Source: SYFY01 sp031385325 (GTDB lineage Bacteria; Pseudomonadota; Gammaproteobacteria; Pseudomonadales; Azotimanducaceae). Taken from it: 8,013 nt of DNA. Both the position numbers and the translations under genes were made by a program. Positions 1-5,769 of the stretch are shown here, piece by piece. The notes below the pieces were generated by a model. That model saw nothing but the letters and a program-made list of their open reading frames with translations, did not search any database and was not told the DNA's origin. Positions within the stretch are counted from its first letter, which is position 1. Every line of letters starts with the position of its first letter. The DNA lies in contig JANNBJ010000148.1 of assembly GCA_031385325.1 (NCBI GenBank), positions 1 through 8,013 of the forward strand. The letters are read 5' to 3'.

Positions 1-141
1 AACCGCTGGACCTTCTACATCGACCAGAAAGGCTTGGTGTCGTTCATTGACAAAGAGGTGAACAATCATCTGGAAACCTCCGCCCAGTTCATGGCTCAGA
101 AGCTGGGTGAACTGGCTGTCGCAAAACGACCAGCACAATAG
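1..141 (+). CDS. 3' end of exported peroxiredoxin gene (partial; same sequence as 7873-8013)
   Basis: The window opens in frame inside a gene. The first 46 codons (beginning N-R-W-T-F-Y-I-D) and the TAG at 139-141 encode the C-terminal part of a peroxiredoxin. The sequence is base-for-base identical to 7873-8013, the last 141 bases of the complete peroxiredoxin gene at the other end. It therefore most likely is that same gene seen twice because the contig is circular or a tandem unit. A genuine second, truncated copy cannot be excluded from this window alone. It carries no catalytic cysteine, because that part of the protein lies before the window start. Confidence 0.85.
   Translation, partial: NRWTFYIDQKGLVSFIDKEVNNHLETSAQFMAQKLGELAVAKRPAQ
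1..141. repeat. Left copy of exact 141-bp terminal direct repeat
   Basis: Bases 1-141 match 7873-8013 without a mismatch and in the same orientation. Together they cover both ends of the window. The length equals the largest k-mer in MEGAHIT's default series, so this is best read as the overlap of a closed assembly path, giving a unit of 7872 bp. Whether that path is a physical circle or a tandem repeat cannot be told from one window. Confidence 0.95.
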
Positions 142-524
142 TGCGAGTTGCCATACCTGCCCGCGCGCGGACACATTGCAGGATCGGTAAGGGTGTCGGC
201 GCCCGCATGGACTGATAACCGGCGAGTTTCCGGTGATAGCACTTCAACTGGCGCGCAATCGGGCACTTCCCAGATACATCCTGCCGGTCCGATTCTCCTT
301 CCACGTGCTCTGCGTACTGCACCTTACGACTGCACGCCTCCAACTCTCAAAGAGAGTGCTCGCCAGATTTAGGGTGTCCAGTTCGATATCCCACGAACCC
401 GAGCGTTTGAATTGCCCGAAGGCCACAACCCGTATCTTCACTAGACGTGGTGTGTTCGCTTGCGTACGGAACAGCACGTACCGCTGAGTCATTGTCTTGC
501 ATCAGTTGAACATCGGATCTGCAC
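142..524. other. Gene-poor leader between peroxiredoxin end and the five-gene operon
   Basis: I see no convincing gene in these 383 bases. Three short stem-loops are present: CCTGC 156-160 with GCAGG 178-182 (enclosing the palindrome CCGCGCGCGG at 161-170); ACCGG 218-222 with CCGGT 230-234; and ACTCTC 343-348 with GAGAGT 352-357 around an AAA loop. None is followed by a T-run, so none is a clear intrinsic terminator. The stretch must hold the operon promoter unless that lies further upstream, but I found no clean -35/-10 pair; TTGCCC 412-417 with TATCTT 433-438 has only a 15-base spacer. No FMN riboswitch core is visible, although the first operon gene is RibD-like. Confidence 0.5.
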
Positions 525-1193
525 TTGCTTGAGGTCACTACCCTTTCAGAGATTACCATCGACGGAAAGTTATCGCTTGGCGCGGGGCAGTCGAGCAAGG
601 AACTGTTTGGATTTTACGGCGATGACCTGAAGGTATGGTCCCACACCCAGCGTGCGATGAGTGGTGCGCTGATGGTTGGCGCCAACACCGTGCGTACCGA
701 CGATCCCGAGCTCTCTGTCCGTTACTGCGAGGGCAGAAATCCACTACGAGTGGTACCGTCTTCCAACGGCAGACTTCCGCTGCACGCCCGGATCTTGAAT
801 GATGGCCAGCCGACGCTGGTCGTCGTCTCCCGCAGTTCGTTGCACGATGCGGTGTCCGCGCTTTGCGACAAGCCGCTGGTGGAGGTGATCGCATGTGGCG
901 ACCAGCAGGTGGATCTCGTCGAGCTCATGAGCGAACTTGCTGGACGGGGTATCGAGTCCTTGCTCGTGGAGGGAGGTTCCCGGCTGTTGTATAGCCTCTT
1001 TGAAGCTGACCTGGTATCGCGCATCATCATCAAGCACATTCCGGTGATCGCAGGGGCGGTGGACGCGCCGCCTTTCCTGCAACTCCCTGTTGGCGGGTCG
1101 GCGTTGCAACTTTCGCGGTGGCGGACCGAGCAGGTTTTTGTCGTGAGTGGCGTGTGTGTGTCGATATATCAATCGATCAGCAGGTCGCCATGA
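525..1193 (+). CDS. RibD C-terminal-type pyrimidine reductase (DHFR-like fold)
   Basis: This 222-residue protein matches the RibD_C / dihydrofolate-reductase-like family. In riboflavin synthesis that family reduces the ribosyl side chain of a GTP-derived aminopyrimidine phosphate to ribityl using NADPH. Visible landmarks are T-x-D-G-K-L near residues 11-16, V-G-A-N-T-V-R-x-D-D-P-E-L at 51-63 (nucleotide-binding loop) and L-V-E-G-G-x-x-L at 147-154. The RibD deaminase domain is absent, so it is a stand-alone reductase like archaeal/fungal Rib7. The start is TTG at 525: an in-frame TGA at 507-509 blocks extension, GGAT at 515-518 is a weak ribosome site, and homology begins almost at once. It is the first gene of the operon and its stop overlaps the next start (ATGA, 1190-1193). 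The family is clear; the actual substrate is inferred from the GTP cyclohydrolase II encoded at the far end of the operon. Confidence 0.9.
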   Translation: MLEVTTLSEITIDGKLSLGAGQSSKELFGFYGDDLKVWSHTQRAMSGALMVGANTVRTDDPELSVRYCEGRNPLRVVPSSNGRLPLHARILNDGQPTLVVVSRSSLHDAVSALCDKPLVEVIACGDQQVDLVELMSELAGRGIESLLVEGGSRLLYSLFEADLVSRIIIKHIPVIAGAVDAPPFLQLPVGGSALQLSRWRTEQVFVVSGVCVSIYQSISRSP

Positions 1194-2434
1194 TTGGCTG
1201 CTCCGAGGTGATGGAAAGCGGAATGCTCCTGGCGAAGCGCTCCGGAAGCGATTCTCCGCTGACCTACGATCGGCGCATCGATTTTGAGCGTCTCGGCAAC
1301 AACGCCGATGATGCGGCGCCACTGCGTCATGCCCGGCATCAGTTGTTGTTGCGCGCATACCAGGCGCGATATGTGCTGTTACCCCCCATCGCGCCTACGG
1401 AATCTATCGTCGAAATTCTGCATCGGCATTATCACCCAGATGATCTCCTTGCACTGACGCAGTTGCGTCATGCCCTCGAGATCGAGCTGATCGCACCACT
1501 CGTATCAACTGCAAGGGCTGCTGCCGCGCATCTCGATTCAAGCGGGTACTGCGCACAGCTACTCCAGAACGCGAGCATCAGCGAGCCACCCGTCTTCCTT
1601 AATTTTCTTCAAGGATGTCCAGCACGTGAGCACCACTACCGCAATTTTCTGATCCAATCGTCCGCAGATTTGTTGGCAGAAGCTTCTGCATCGGCTCTGG
1701 GTATCGTCGGCGAGTTCGGCGCGCCGCAGTCAGCTTTGTTCCGAATCCTGATCGACGAATTCGGCTATGGCGCACATGGCCGCAAGCACAGCGTCTTATA
1801 CCAGGCGACGATGCGAGGCTTTGACCTTTGCGATGAATACAACGCGTATTGGCCATTGTTCGACACGATGACGCTCCAGATGCACAACACCATTCATTTT
1901 CTATTCCAGAGTCCCCACAATTTTTTCCTGCAGGTTGGATTTCTGTTGTACGCGGAGACTGCATATCAACGTTCGACCGATGCCCACTTTCGATATTTGA
2001 GCAGGTTTCATCCGTCCGTGGACGCACGCTACTTCGCCGAGCATGCCCACATTGATCTGCACCATAGCCGTATCGTGGCGGACGAGGTAGTGGCACCGCT
2101 GATCGCAACCTATGGGGATGCGGCACTTCGCGAGATCGTTGTAGGTGCCGAACTGACACGTCAGGTCTTCGAGGATACCGACGCGCATCTGTTGGAAGTA
2201 AGCCTTGCTTTTGATGAAGCTGCAGCGGCCGGGCAAGGGACCTACTGCAACTGGCGAACGCGAGATGCGTCACCGACAGGCGATCTGCACTGTTGCGTTA
2301 CACCGGGGACGCAGGCTCGAGGCGACGCGTCTGCCATGATTCAGGTCGGTGGTATAGGTTACGTATCGGCCGAGGCGTTTTTCGATTTCCCTGTCGGGTC
2401 GATCGGACGGCCAATTTCGGGAGCGATATCGTGA
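1190..2434 (+). CDS. Haem-oxygenase-like diiron oxidase/oxygenase (iron-containing redox enzyme family)
   Basis: This 414-residue protein resembles the iron-containing redox enzyme family (Haem_oxygenas_2, HDO fold). Members such as UndA, BesC, RohS and the SznF central domain bind one or two irons and carry out N-oxygenation or oxidative C-C cleavage. Seven candidate ligands can be read: E164, E190, H200 (in D-E-F-G-Y-G-x6-H), E256 (in Y-A-E-T-A), then H285-x3-D289-x2-H292. Their order and spacing closely match the ligand set I recall for SznF. The first ~150 residues are helical-looking and the last ~65 form a cysteine-containing tail (C353, C368, C369) of unknown role. The start is ATG 1190, with AGG at 1182-1184 and a 4-nt overlap with the reductase gene; an in-frame GTG at 1118 would overlap that gene by 76 nt. 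The stop overlaps the Rieske gene (GTGA, 2431-2434), its probable electron donor. The substrate is unknown; an aminopyrimidine is my inference. Confidence 0.85.
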   Translation: MIGCSEVMESGMLLAKRSGSDSPLTYDRRIDFERLGNNADDAAPLRHARHQLLLRAYQARYVLLPPIAPTESIVEILHRHYHPDDLLALTQLRHALEIELIAPLVSTARAAAAHLDSSGYCAQLLQNASISEPPVFLNFLQGCPAREHHYRNFLIQSSADLLAEASASALGIVGEFGAPQSALFRILIDEFGYGAHGRKHSVLYQATMRGFDLCDEYNAYWPLFDTMTLQMHNTIHFLFQSPHNFFLQVGFLLYAETAYQRSTDAHFRYLSRFHPSVDARYFAEHAHIDLHHSRIVADEVVAPLIATYGDAALREIVVGAELTRQVFEDTDAHLLEVSLAFDEAAAAGQGTYCNWRTRDASPTGDLHCCVTPGTQARGDASAMIQVGGIGYVSAEAFFDFPVGSIGRPISGAIS

Positions 2435-2694
2435 CTGTCGCCGGCCGAAGCTGGATTGGTACGGACGTCCCGGTGATTCGTCGCGGCGACGAAGAGTATT
2501 TCCTGCTGGGCCACGAGAGCCACCTCTATCTCGTGAGCAATCGATGCCCTCATCGCGGCGGTCCATTGAAGTTCGGTTTCGTCAATGACAGGGACGAGAT
2601 CGTTTGTCCCATGCACAAGAACGCTATCGCCATTCCCTGGCTGCTGAAACAACCCTCTACGTTGCGGCTGACCGAACAGGCGCTTACGTCGTGA
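2431..2694 (+). CDS. Minimal Rieske [2Fe-2S] ferredoxin
   Basis: This 87-residue soluble protein carries one complete Rieske cluster motif: C39-P-H41 and C59-P-M-H62 with 17 residues between H41 and C59. The two cysteines and two histidines are the standard ligands. It has no signal peptide, membrane segment or oxygenase catalytic domain, so it is an electron-transfer ferredoxin rather than a full dioxygenase. It is shorter than typical Rieske ferredoxins (about 100-110 residues), ending 25 residues after the last ligand. The start is GTG 2431 behind GGAG at 2420-2423, overlapping the preceding stop by 4 nt; an in-frame ATG at 2293 lies inside the upstream gene and adds sequence unlike Rieske proteins. 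The stop overlaps the next GTG start (2691-2694). Its place directly behind a diiron oxidase gene suggests that it delivers electrons to it. No dedicated ferredoxin reductase is encoded here. Confidence 0.87.
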   Translation: MTVAGRSWIGTDVPVIRRGDEEYFLLGHESHLYLVSNRCPHRGGPLKFGFVNDRDEIVCPMHKNAIAIPWLLKQPSTLRLTEQALTS

Positions 2695-3314
2695 ACGCGT
2701 CCAGCCAGACGATGTGGACGCGGGTGATCACCGAGGGCGACTCTATAAAGCTGGCCAACGTCGTCACACTGACGCGAGCAGTCCTGATCGTGCCCATCGC
2801 GGTTCTGCTCGGGATGGGATTCAACCTTGCGGCTCTTGCGCTGCACATTGCGGCAGCCGCAACCGATGTCGTTGATGGCTGGCTCGCACGAAGATCCCAC
2901 CGAAGCTCGGCTTTCGGCGCGCAGCTGGATGCGTGGGTAGACAATTTTTTCTCGATTGCGACGCTCACGTTTCTAGTGGTGGCCTACCCAGGGCTCTGGG
3001 TGCGCCATGGCATGGCCCTCGCCATCCTGTTCGGTGCGCCGATCACTTACCTCGCGTTGTCCTATGCGTTGCGCCGGCGATTCCTGATGTACCACTTCTG
3101 GTCAGCCAAGCTGGGAGCTCTGCTGTTGTTCTGCCTGTGGCCTCTCGTCGCGTTGACACAAAGCGAGCTGATGATTCCGATCACTGCAGCAGTGATCGGT
3201 TTCAGTCGTCTGGAACAGCTTGTTTTCATGGTTCGTGGAGGTTTCGAACTGAACGCAACGCATTGTCTGAAACGTATCGTCCACAACAACAATCCGCCCG
3301 GGCCGTTCGCATGA
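2691..3314 (+). CDS. CDP-alcohol phosphatidyltransferase family membrane enzyme
   Basis: This 207-residue integral membrane protein has the full CDP-alcohol phosphotransferase signature D59-x2-D62-G63-x2-A66-R67-x8-G76-x3-D80-x3-D84. All four metal-binding aspartates are present. Hydrophobic segments lie at roughly 22-42, 45-58, 86-100, 107-125, 141-156 and 161-175, as expected for this six-helix family. Members transfer a phosphoryl-alcohol group from a CDP-activated donor, such as CDP-diacylglycerol, to an alcohol acceptor, releasing CMP. I chose GTG 2691 because it overlaps the Rieske stop by 4 nt and because N-V-V-T-L-T-R, the usual start of the first helix, follows at 23-29. The ribosome site is weak (AGG at 2678-2680), so reinitiation from the Rieske gene is likely. 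Housekeeping relatives (PgsA, PssA) do not normally sit in pyrimidine operons, so a dedicated acceptor made by the neighbours is my inference. Confidence 0.88.
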   Translation: MNASSQTMWTRVITEGDSIKLANVVTLTRAVLIVPIAVLLGMGFNLAALALHIAAAATDVVDGWLARRSHRSSAFGAQLDAWVDNFFSIATLTFLVVAYPGLWVRHGMALAILFGAPITYLALSYALRRRFLMYHFWSAKLGALLLFCLWPLVALTQSELMIPITAAVIGFSRLEQLVFMVRGGFELNATHCLKRIVHNNNPPGPFA

Positions 3315-4471
3315 TGGACGGACCACTGCAAATTCAATGGGGTGCACTGACGGCGCTGGAGCGAGGACCAGTGGTTGCCGGGCTTCACGCGGGTCGAGAT
3401 CGAAACGCCATCGGCGTGCATGCAGCGGGGTTCGGAATATATCAAGCGCTCGCGGTTGCAACGGGCGCACTTGCGGAGACCCACCGTCCCAACCTGGTCA
3501 ACACTGGGCCGAGTATAAAGATCGGTCCGTTCCCGCAGTGGTCGGACCCCGAGATGATTGTGACATTCGACCCATGGGGACACATGGTCGATTCAGTCTT
3601 CGCTGCTGCACGTGATCGTGGCGTGGACATCCGGCCCAGTATTGCGGTCTGCAATGCTCGACTGCGTATGCCGGAGATTGTGGATGCGATCGACTGCGGA
3701 CGCTTGAGAGTGGATGGGCGCATACTCAATCGCGCCGGCGCGGTACAGGTGACGAAGATTGCGATCGAGCCCGTTTGGTGGTTACCGGGAGTCGCGCATC
3801 GATTGGCCGTAAGCGAAGCGCAACTGCGGGAGAACCTCTATCGATGCACCGACGGTATGTATCCTGCATTGATATCCGAGCCGGAGCGTAAACTTTTCCT
3901 GCCGCCGATCGGCGGCACCAGTGTTTATCTGTTTGGCGACACTGCGAGGTTGGGAGATTCCACTCTCGAAATTGCATGCCGAATTCACGATGAGTGCTCA
4001 GGCTCCGATGTATTCGGCTCCGACATCTGCAGTTGTCGTCCGTATCTCGCCTTTGGCGTGGAGGAAGCGACACGAATGGCACAAGCGGGTGGATTGGGAA
4101 TCGTTGTCTACAACCGGAAGGAAGGCCGCGCCTTGGGAGAGGTCGTGAAGCTGTTGGTTTACAACGCACGGAAGCGTGCACACGGCGGAGATCGCGCCAA
4201 CGCCTATTTCGAGCGCACGGAACAGATCGCCGGTGTCAGTGACATGCGATTCCAGGAATTGTCAGTAGACGTTTTGCACTGGCTAGGAGTGCAACGAGTT
4301 GACCGCTGGTTGTCCATGAGCAACCTGAAGTTGAACGCTCTCGCCGCAGCGGGAATCGATGTAGTACGCCAGGTCGCGGTTCCCAACGAGATGGTCCCGG
4401 CGCACGCAGCGGTCGAAATGCGCGCCAAGCAGGCTTCGGGATATTTCTCGGAACTGCCGCGTCAGTTGTGA
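3311..4471 (+). CDS. URC1-type GTP cyclohydrolase II with N-terminal GTP_CH_N domain
   Basis: This 386-residue protein has two parts. Residues ~1-190 match the GTP cyclohydrolase N-terminal domain of URC1-like proteins (N-T-G-P-S at 64-68, F-D-P-W-G-H at 86-91, W-W-L-P-G-V at 156-161). Residues ~195-355 form the GTP cyclohydrolase II core. Zinc ligands C229-x10-C240-x-C242 are intact, as are E-G-R at 271-273, Y284 (equivalent of E. coli Tyr105), D311 and R313 (equivalents of the catalytic Asp/Arg pair) and S-N-x-K at 337-340. Canonical enzymes open GTP to a 2,5-diamino-6-ribosylamino-pyrimidinone phosphate with loss of formate and pyrophosphate; URC1 homologues work in uracil catabolism with a less certain reaction. 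The start is ATG 3311 (ATGA overlap with the upstream stop); ATG 3314 is an equally possible start one codon later. It is the last operon gene, and probably supplies the pathway's starting compound. Confidence 0.93.
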   Translation: MMDGPLQIQWGALTALERGPVVAGLHAGRDRNAIGVHAAGFGIYQALAVATGALAETHRPNLVNTGPSIKIGPFPQWSDPEMIVTFDPWGHMVDSVFAAARDRGVDIRPSIAVCNARLRMPEIVDAIDCGRLRVDGRILNRAGAVQVTKIAIEPVWWLPGVAHRLAVSEAQLRENLYRCTDGMYPALISEPERKLFLPPIGGTSVYLFGDTARLGDSTLEIACRIHDECSGSDVFGSDICSCRPYLAFGVEEATRMAQAGGLGIVVYNRKEGRALGEVVKLLVYNARKRAHGGDRANAYFERTEQIAGVSDMRFQELSVDVLHWLGVQRVDRWLSMSNLKLNALAAAGIDVVRQVAVPNEMVPAHAAVEMRAKQASGYFSELPRQL

Positions 4472-4725
4472 CGACACGGTTCTTGCAATCAGCGAGTGTG
4501 ACAACGGCCGCGCCCCGATTCCATGAACGCAGTGCCGTTCACGCCGGCATCGCACTCCGCGATCACCGCACGTCGTTCGTTTTATTCGCCCGTCACTCAT
4601 CTCTCCCGGATTGATGGATCGCTTTCGACCTCAGCCGCCCGGAACCCGCCAACTGAAGAGTGCCGGCGCTTCCACCGAGCGCGCGTGGAGATCAAAAAGG
4701 GTCCTGCCGGCGTCACGAAGACGCC

Positions 4726-4899
4726 ATGAACGCTGCTGATCAGTTGATCATTCCTGACCAACGCGTACACCAGAATTCTGATCAGAAAACAATCAACGAT
4801 GACTCCATGAGAAACGCTGTCGACTCTGATGATCCCATCGACGCGCAGGAGGCCGATGGCACGCGTTTGCAGTCCACACGCAATTCGAAGAACAAATAA
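4726..4899 (+). CDS. Possible small hydrophilic protein (57 aa), unrecognised
   Basis: An ATG at 4726 opens a 57-codon frame ending in TAA at 4897-4899. The predicted peptide is polar and rich in Asp, Asn, Gln and Ser, with no membrane segment, signal peptide or cysteine. I recognise no family. In its favour, the start overlaps the stop of a preceding 68-codon frame (4523-4729) by ATGA, the same junction used throughout the operon, and it is the longest such frame in the gap. Against it, there is no good Shine-Dalgarno site (only CGAAGA-like sequence upstream), and low-complexity polar frames of this size arise by chance. It may be non-coding. Confidence 0.2.
   Translation: MNAADQLIIPDQRVHQNSDQKTINDDSMRNAVDSDDPIDAQEADGTRLQSTRNSKNK
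4737..4787. promoter_or_regulatory. Cluster of TGATCA palindromes (possible operator)
   Basis: TGATCA occurs at 4737-4742, 4745-4750 and 4779-4784. The last is the core of a perfect 12-bp palindrome, TTCTGATCAGAA, at 4776-4787. Three copies of a 6-base palindrome in 48 bases is more than expected by chance and could be a binding site for a dimeric regulator. The sites also fall inside the weak 57-codon frame, and no regulator gene is in the window. The regulatory role is only a guess. Confidence 0.2.
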
Positions 4900-5182
4900 T
4901 CTACCCGGCCGTACGCGAAAGCATTGACGACGACGCCGATGCGGCCTGTGGATTTCACTGACGGAACGAGGTTGTTCAGGAGCAAGTCAGGTACTTCAGT
5001 GCGAAACCATCAGTGGCTCTTCAATTCGGAAATTGTTGGTACAGGTCGGCGTGGCGGATGCGATCTTCAAAAAACCAAATTTTGTCGGCGGCGGCGCGTT
5101 TTTCTGAAGTGTTCGTCACCGAACAGTTGAGCGTGCGCGGCGGGAGTAAAGTCAAAACTCACACCCTTGACGAATAGTCCAA

Positions 5183-5186
5183 AGGA
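5183..5186 (+). promoter_or_regulatory. Ribosome binding site AGGA deciding the EF-hand gene start
   Basis: AAAGGA at 5181-5186 ends 8 bases before ATG 5195. This supports ATG 5195 over the TTG immediately in front of it at 5192. Confidence 0.6.
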
Positions 5187-5194
5187 CGCACTTG

Positions 5195-5671
5195 ATGAAA
5201 TTTCAAACAACGTCGATTCGTATGTTATGCATCATGCCGGCAGCAGTTGTTTACCTGATGACTGCGAATGTACAAGCGCAGACCGCAACCACTCCACCGT
5301 ACAACACACCGGATCCGACTGGGTCCATGGACTCCAGGGATTCTCTGGAAAACGGGGGCACTACCAGTGATATGAAACCTGGACTGTTGAAGCCGGGCAC
5401 CACAGATGACGCAACTTCCTCCACGCCGGGAGATAACCGCGCATTCGATGGTCTCGATTCCGATCACGATGGTTTTGTATCCAAACTTGAAGGCCAACAA
5501 GGCGGTATCTCGGACTACAGCGCCAACGATCGAAACGGCGACGGCCGTCTCGACCAGGATGAGTTCGACACGGGCAATGCATCAACGCGCTCGATAACTC
5601 CAGCGAACCCGCCCTCAGGTATGGACTCGGACAACTCCAGATCTTCGAGTACTCACCGCGACGCCCCCTGA
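5195..5671 (+). CDS. Exported EF-hand calcium-binding protein
   Basis: This 158-residue protein begins with a signal peptide: charged start, hydrophobic stretch at ~10-24, probable cleavage after V-Q-A near residue 28. A low-complexity linker rich in Thr, Pro, Ser, Gly and Asp follows (~30-85). Two canonical 12-residue EF-hand loops come next: D88-x-D90-x-D92-G93-x5-E99 and D112-x-N114-x-D116-G117-x2-D120-x2-E123, 24 residues apart as in a paired EF-hand. The tail is again low-complexity and polar. Such proteins bind calcium in the periplasm or outside the cell; the specific role is unknown. ATG 5195 follows a clear Shine-Dalgarno sequence. The gene stands alone, with 723 bp before it and 98 bp to the next start, so I see no functional link with the operon. 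Confidence 0.82.
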   Translation: MKFQTTSIRMLCIMPAAVVYLMTANVQAQTATTPPYNTPDPTGSMDSRDSLENGGTTSDMKPGLLKPGTTDDATSSTPGDNRAFDGLDSDHDGFVSKLEGQQGGISDYSANDRNGDGRLDQDEFDTGNASTRSITPANPPSGMDSDNSRSSSTHRDAP

Positions 5672-5759
5672 GCCTATGCCTGCATCTCTGGCGGCGATTT
5701 CATCCCGGGTTGGTGGCCACGTTCACACTCCGGGATCACCTCGCCGGCAGGCAGGAAAC

Positions 5760-5763
5760 GGAG
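5760..5763 (+). promoter_or_regulatory. Ribosome binding site GGAG deciding the deaminase start
   Basis: GGAG at 5760-5763 lies 6 bases before TTG 5770. The other in-frame candidates (TTG 5710, GTG 5713, ATG 5794) either lack a comparable site or cut into conserved sequence. Confidence 0.55.
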
Positions 5764-5769
5764 TCACGA

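Larger units (their letters stand above)
4472..5194. other. Long gene-poor interval after the operon
   Basis: These 723 bases hold no recognisable protein family. Two weak small ORFs (4523-4729 and 4726-4899) overlap by ATGA but resemble nothing I know. A cluster of TGATCA palindromes lies at 4737-4787. I see no G+C-rich hairpin followed by a T-run just after the operon, so no intrinsic terminator can be named. The region just before 5195 should hold the promoter of the EF-hand gene. TTGAGC at 5127-5132 could be a -35 box, but the expected -10 position is poor. Confidence 0.5.

Noticed and set aside
244..492. 82-codon minus-strand frame in the operon leader
   Set aside because: It has no recognisable family and no clear ribosome site. 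Overlapping frames of similar length occur on both strands here, as expected by chance.
142..524. FMN riboswitch or intrinsic terminator upstream of the RibD-like gene
   Set aside because: No RFN-element core sequence is present, and the small hairpins at 156-182, 218-234 and 343-357 lack T-runs.
1118..1189. GTG-initiated N-terminal extension of the HDO protein
   Set aside because: It lies wholly inside the reductase gene. ATG 1190 gives the same 4-nt overlap seen at the other operon junctions.
744..2273. Long minus-strand open frames (744-1358 and 1599-2273)
   Set aside because: They are antisense to well-supported genes and rich in Arg/Ser/Pro as expected from opposite-strand reading. No family is recognised.
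2293..2430. Longer Rieske protein starting at ATG 2293
   Set aside because: The added 46 residues are basic, unlike Rieske proteins, and sit inside the HDO gene. GTG 2431 has a good GGAG site and the GTGA overlap.
2604..2690. Longer CDP-alcohol transferase starting at ATG 2604
   Set aside because: It would overlap the Rieske gene by 91 nt. GTG 2691 gives the coupled junction and the expected family start.
2640..2694. Possible frameshift shortening the Rieske gene
   Set aside because: The stop forms an exact GTGA overlap with the next gene, matching the other junctions, so a natural short end is more likely than an error.
2933..3310. 126-residue N-terminal extension of the GTP cyclohydrolase II
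   Set aside because: This is a shadow frame of the membrane transferase gene with no homology; the true protein starts at the ATGA overlap at 3311.
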